Shown here in pieces: positions 61,393-64,000 of a stretch of 64,000 nucleotides of DNA. Below the pieces are notes generated by a model, which made no database searches, was not told the origin of the DNA, and was given only the letters and a program-made list of their open reading frames with translations. This DNA is from Tardiphaga sp051811025 (GTDB lineage: Bacteria; Pseudomonadota; Alphaproteobacteria; Rhizobiales; Xanthobacteraceae). Within the stretch, counting starts at the first letter, position 1, and every line of letters begins with the position of its first letter. Where the stretch lies: the NCBI RefSeq assembly GCF_051811025.1, contig NZ_JBPWQE010000001.1, positions 4,216,001-4,280,000 on the forward strand. The letters run 5' to 3'. A program made the position numbers and the translations under genes.

Positions 61393-63249
61393 CTATTTGG
61401 CCTGCTCGCTTGAAGGTTTTACGGACGCCCACCACAGATCGGGAGCACCGACGCCGATATATTTCGGCAGATTGGCGGGATGGCCGAACACATCCCAATA
61501 GGCCACGCGATGCGACGCCGAATACCATTGCGGCACCCAGTAACGGCCGGCGCGGATGACGCGGTCTAGCGCGCGTGCCGCGAAGACCAGCTTGGGCCGC
61601 GTATCGGCCGCGATGACGTCGTTCATCAGGGCATCGACCACAGGATCGGAAATGCCGGCCAGATTGTTCGACCCCTTGGTGGCGGCCGACTGCATCGAGA
61701 AGAACGAACGCAGCGAATCGCCGGGAATGGTGGAAAAGCTGAAACGCTCAATGGCGGCATCGAAGTCGAAATCGTCGCGGCGTGCGCGGAATTGCACGGG
61801 ATCGACAAGGCGCACACTGGCCTCGATGCCGAGCGTGCCGAGATTCTTGATATAGGGCATGTGATGCGCCTGGAAAGCAGGCTCATCGAGCAAAAACTCG
61901 ACCTTGAACGGCTCGCCCTGCGCCGTCATGCGCTTGCCGTCCTTCATCACGCAGCCGGCGTCGTTCAGGAGCTGGACGGCCTTGCGCAGCAGCGCACGGT
62001 CCTGACCTGATCCATCCGATGTCGGTGGCAGATAAGGCGTTCCGAAAACCTCGACCGGCACCTTGTCGCGGAACGACTCCAACAGTGCGATCTCTTCCGG
62101 CGACGGCACGCCGGTCGCCATCAGGTCAGAGTTCTGGAACGGCGACACCGTGCGCACATAGGCGCCATACATGATGGTCTTGTTGGTCCATTCGAAATCG
62201 AATGCGTTACCGAGCGCCTCGCGCACGCGCGGATCCTTGAACTTGGCGCGGCGTGTGTTGAGGAACCAGCCCTGCGCACCGGACGGTGTGTCGTCGGGCA
62301 GCATCTCCTGCTTGACCCGGCCATCCTTCACCGCCGGGAAATCGTAGCGCGTGTTCCAGATGCGCGACGTGAACTCCTCGCGATACAGATAATTGCGGCC
62401 GGTGAAACCTTCGAAAGCCACGTCGCGGTCGCGATAAAAATCGAACCGCACCGTATCGAAATTGTAGCTGCCCCGGTTGACCGGAAGGTCTGCGGCCCAC
62501 CAGTCCTTCACGCGGTCGAATTCGATGTAACGCCCGACCTCGAAGCGCCCGACCTTGTAAGGCCCGCTACCGAGCGGCGTCTCCAGCGACGTCTCATCGA
62601 ATGCGCGCTTATCGTAATAGGCCTGCGAGAAAATCGGCATGCCTGCAACGAACAGCGGCACGTCGCGGCCGCGCTTCTCGGCGAATGTCACCACCAGCGT
62701 CAGGTCGTCTACGGCCTCGGCCTTCACCATGTCGCGCATCTGCTGCGTGATGATGGGATGGCCCTTGGTCTTGAGGACCGTCAATGAGAATGCCGCATCG
62801 CGCGCGGTCAGTTTGCTGCCGTCATGGAAGCGCGCCTCCGGCCGAAGCGTAAAACGATAGGTCAGGCCATCGGCGGAAATTTGGACGGTCTTTGCCACCA
62901 GACCATACATCGCATCGGGCTCGTCGCCGGCGCGCACCATCAGCGGCGCGAACGTCATGCCCATGCCCTGCGCGCCGTCGCCCTTCAGAACATAGGCGTT
63001 CAGCGAATTGAAGGTCTGGAACGACTGGTTGAATGCACGGCTCGACGGCACCGTCGAGAAGGCGCCGCCCTTCGGCGCCTTGACGTTGACGTAGTCGAAA
63101 TTCGGAAAATCGGCCGGATATTTCAGATCGCCAAAGGCGGAGATGCCGTGGGCCTCGCTCGGCGCTTGCGCCAAAGCGGGGCTGAAGCGTGAGGCCGCGA
63201 TGGCGCCGATCCCGAGACCCAGCACGTGCCGACGATTGAGCTGCGCCAT
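61393..63249 (-). CDS. extracellular solute-binding protein family 5 (YejA-type), copy 1
   Basis: Protein of 618 residues from the ATG at 63249. The signal is twin-arginine-like (MAQLNRRHVLGLGIGAIAASRFSPALAQ). Family 5 features include HGISAFGDLKYPADFPNFDYVNVKAPKGG, LTYRFTLRPEARFHDGSKLTARDAAFSL and NTRRAKFKDPRVREALGNAFDFEWTNK. It binds peptides for the Yej permease. It is a paralogue of the gene upstream, with the same ending (VPQWYSASHRVAYWDVFGHPANLPKY... against VPQWTYNKVRTARWDRFGRPPEPPKY...). Confidence 0.92.
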   Translation of the reverse strand: MAQLNRRHVLGLGIGAIAASRFSPALAQAPSEAHGISAFGDLKYPADFPNFDYVNVKAPKGGAFSTVPSSRAFNQSFQTFNSLNAYVLKGDGAQGMGMTFAPLMVRAGDEPDAMYGLVAKTVQISADGLTYRFTLRPEARFHDGSKLTARDAAFSLTVLKTKGHPIITQQMRDMVKAEAVDDLTLVVTFAEKRGRDVPLFVAGMPIFSQAYYDKRAFDETSLETPLGSGPYKVGRFEVGRYIEFDRVKDWWAADLPVNRGSYNFDTVRFDFYRDRDVAFEGFTGRNYLYREEFTSRIWNTRYDFPAVKDGRVKQEMLPDDTPSGAQGWFLNTRRAKFKDPRVREALGNAFDFEWTNKTIMYGAYVRTVSPFQNSDLMATGVPSPEEIALLESFRDKVPVEVFGTPYLPPTSDGSGQDRALLRKAVQLLNDAGCVMKDGKRMTAQGEPFKVEFLLDEPAFQAHHMPYIKNLGTLGIEASVRLVDPVQFRARRDDFDFDAAIERFSFSTIPGDSLRSFFSMQSAATKGSNNLAGISDPVVDALMNDVIAADTRPKLVFAARALDRVIRAGRYWVPQWYSASHRVAYWDVFGHPANLPKYIGVGAPDLWWASVKPSSEQAK

Positions 63250-63263
63250 GCGCGATGTGCTCC

Positions 63264-64000
63264 TCAAGAGCGCTTGCCGATCTTGGCGGCCTTGTCGGCG
63301 TCGTACCACCAGATGGCGGGGAAACCCGACTGCCCGTATTTCGGTGGCTCAGGCGGACGACCGAAGCGATCCCAGCGCGCGGTGCGGACCTTGTTGTAGG
63401 TCCATTGCGGCACCACGAAGTTGTTCCACAGCAGCACACGATCCAGCGCCTTGGTCGCAGCGACGAGATCGTTGCGGTCCTTGGTGAAGATCACGCGATC
63501 GATCAGCTTGTCGATGGCAGGATTCTTGATGCCGATGATGTTGCGCGAGCCGGCCATATCGGCAGCCTGCGAGCCCCAGAATTCACGCTGCTCATTGCCG
63601 GGCGACAGCGACTCCGGCCAGGACGACACGACGACGTCGAAATCCCAGGTCCGCAGCCGGTTCTCATATTGCGTAGCGTCGATGGTGCGAACGGACACGC
63701 CAATGCCGAGACGTTCCAGCGACGGCTTGAAGAACAGCATCACGCGCTCGAAAGAGGGATCCTCGCCGAGCAATTCGAGTTCGAACGGCGCACCAGTCTT
63801 GGCATTGACCAGTTTGCGGTCACGGACTTCGTAACCCGCTTCCTTGAACAGTTGCAGCGCTTCGCGCAGATTGCCGCGCACATTTTCAGCACTGCCGCCG
63901 ACCGGATTCGTATACGGCTTGGTGAACACTCCCGGCGGCACCTCGGCGCGCACCGTCTCCAGAATCTCCAGCTCCTTGCCTTCCGGCAGACCGGACGACG
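63264..64000 (-). CDS. extracellular solute-binding protein family 5 (YejA-type), copy 2, partial
   Basis: C-terminal part only; the gene continues past the window edge. In frame it reads SGLPEGKELEILETVRAEVPPGVFTKPYTNPVGGS and then NLREALQLFKEAGYEVRDRKLVNAKTGAPFELELLGEDPSFERVMLFFKPSLERLGIGVSVRTID, the C-terminal lobe of peptide-binding proteins. It ends 14 bases before the copy 1 start. Two binding proteins with one permease suggest an enlarged substrate range. Confidence 0.9.
   Translation of the reverse strand, partial: SSGLPEGKELEILETVRAEVPPGVFTKPYTNPVGGSAENVRGNLREALQLFKEAGYEVRDRKLVNAKTGAPFELELLGEDPSFERVMLFFKPSLERLGIGVSVRTIDATQYENRLRTWDFDVVVSSWPESLSPGNEQREFWGSQAADMAGSRNIIGIKNPAIDKLIDRVIFTKDRNDLVAATKALDRVLLWNNFVVPQWTYNKVRTARWDRFGRPPEPPKYGQSGFPAIWWYDADKAAKIGKRS

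Overview
The window comes from a high-GC alphaproteobacterium. The best fit is the Bradyrhizobium/Rhodopseudomonas/Tardiphaga/Afipia family (Nitrobacteraceae). I infer this from the linked urtABCDE and urease genes, the Flp/Tad pilus locus, the CHASE-HWE kinase, the rluD-rpoH pair and the GC-rich palindromic intergenic repeats. No search was run, so the genus is inference.

Positions 1 to about 19,955 are accessory DNA and the rest is ordinary chromosome. An intact tRNA-Glu(CTC) gene (minus strand, 20007-19936) marks the boundary. The last 23 bp of the tRNA end, CCA included (19933-19955), recur exactly at 3336-3358. Each copy lies just upstream of a minus-strand tyrosine recombinase (18003-19856 and 1895-3226). 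The simplest reading is two integrative elements in tandem in one tRNA gene. The right one is complete (about 16.6 kb) and the left one runs off the window.

The right element carries, from left to right: a five-gene restriction-type locus (3557-9069); a serine recombinase followed by small cargo genes separated by three copies of a ~105-bp repeat that begins with a terminator hairpin (9181-12556); hypothetical genes, two related winged-helix regulators and an IS5-type remnant (12712-15870); a divergent family-A DNA polymerase-like protein (16189-17607); and the integrase. The restriction locus has two divergent arms. The left arm is an EcoRV-family endonuclease coupled to a DUF262-DUF1524 (GmrSD-like) protein. 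The right arm is a C5-cytosine methyltransferase, a DGQHR/DndB-like protein and a coupled GIY-YIG protein. This locus is the best candidate for an undescribed system. The left element shows a PadR regulator with a very long operator-like palindrome and a co-transcribed membrane protein.

The chromosomal part holds a DUF6476-like membrane protein, rluD, rpoH and a CHASE-HWE histidine kinase (20.1-24.4 kb). It continues with a urea uptake and hydrolysis cluster read on the minus strand (37.7 to 24.6 kb): urtABCDE, then ureD, ureA, ureB, ureC, ureE, ureF and ureG. A consensus sigma-54 promoter precedes urtA and a terminator hairpin separates urtA from urtB. This fits nitrogen-controlled import of urea, its hydrolysis by a nickel urease, and nickel delivery by UreE/F/G with UreD. 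A DUF559 gene between inverted repeats, an opposite-strand membrane gene and a small monooxygenase gene interrupt the cluster.

Next come rhlE, infA and a cold-shock gene (38.3-40.6 kb), then a Flp/Tad pilus locus in two blocks (40.7-42.6 kb minus; 44.7-54.4 kb mostly plus) separated by a gene-poor, repeat-rich kilobase and a sterol desaturase-family gene. The right end has an M17 aminopeptidase, an NlpC/P60 protein, a Nudix hydrolase and a Yej-type peptide ABC transporter with two tandem solute-binding proteins, the last cut by the window edge.
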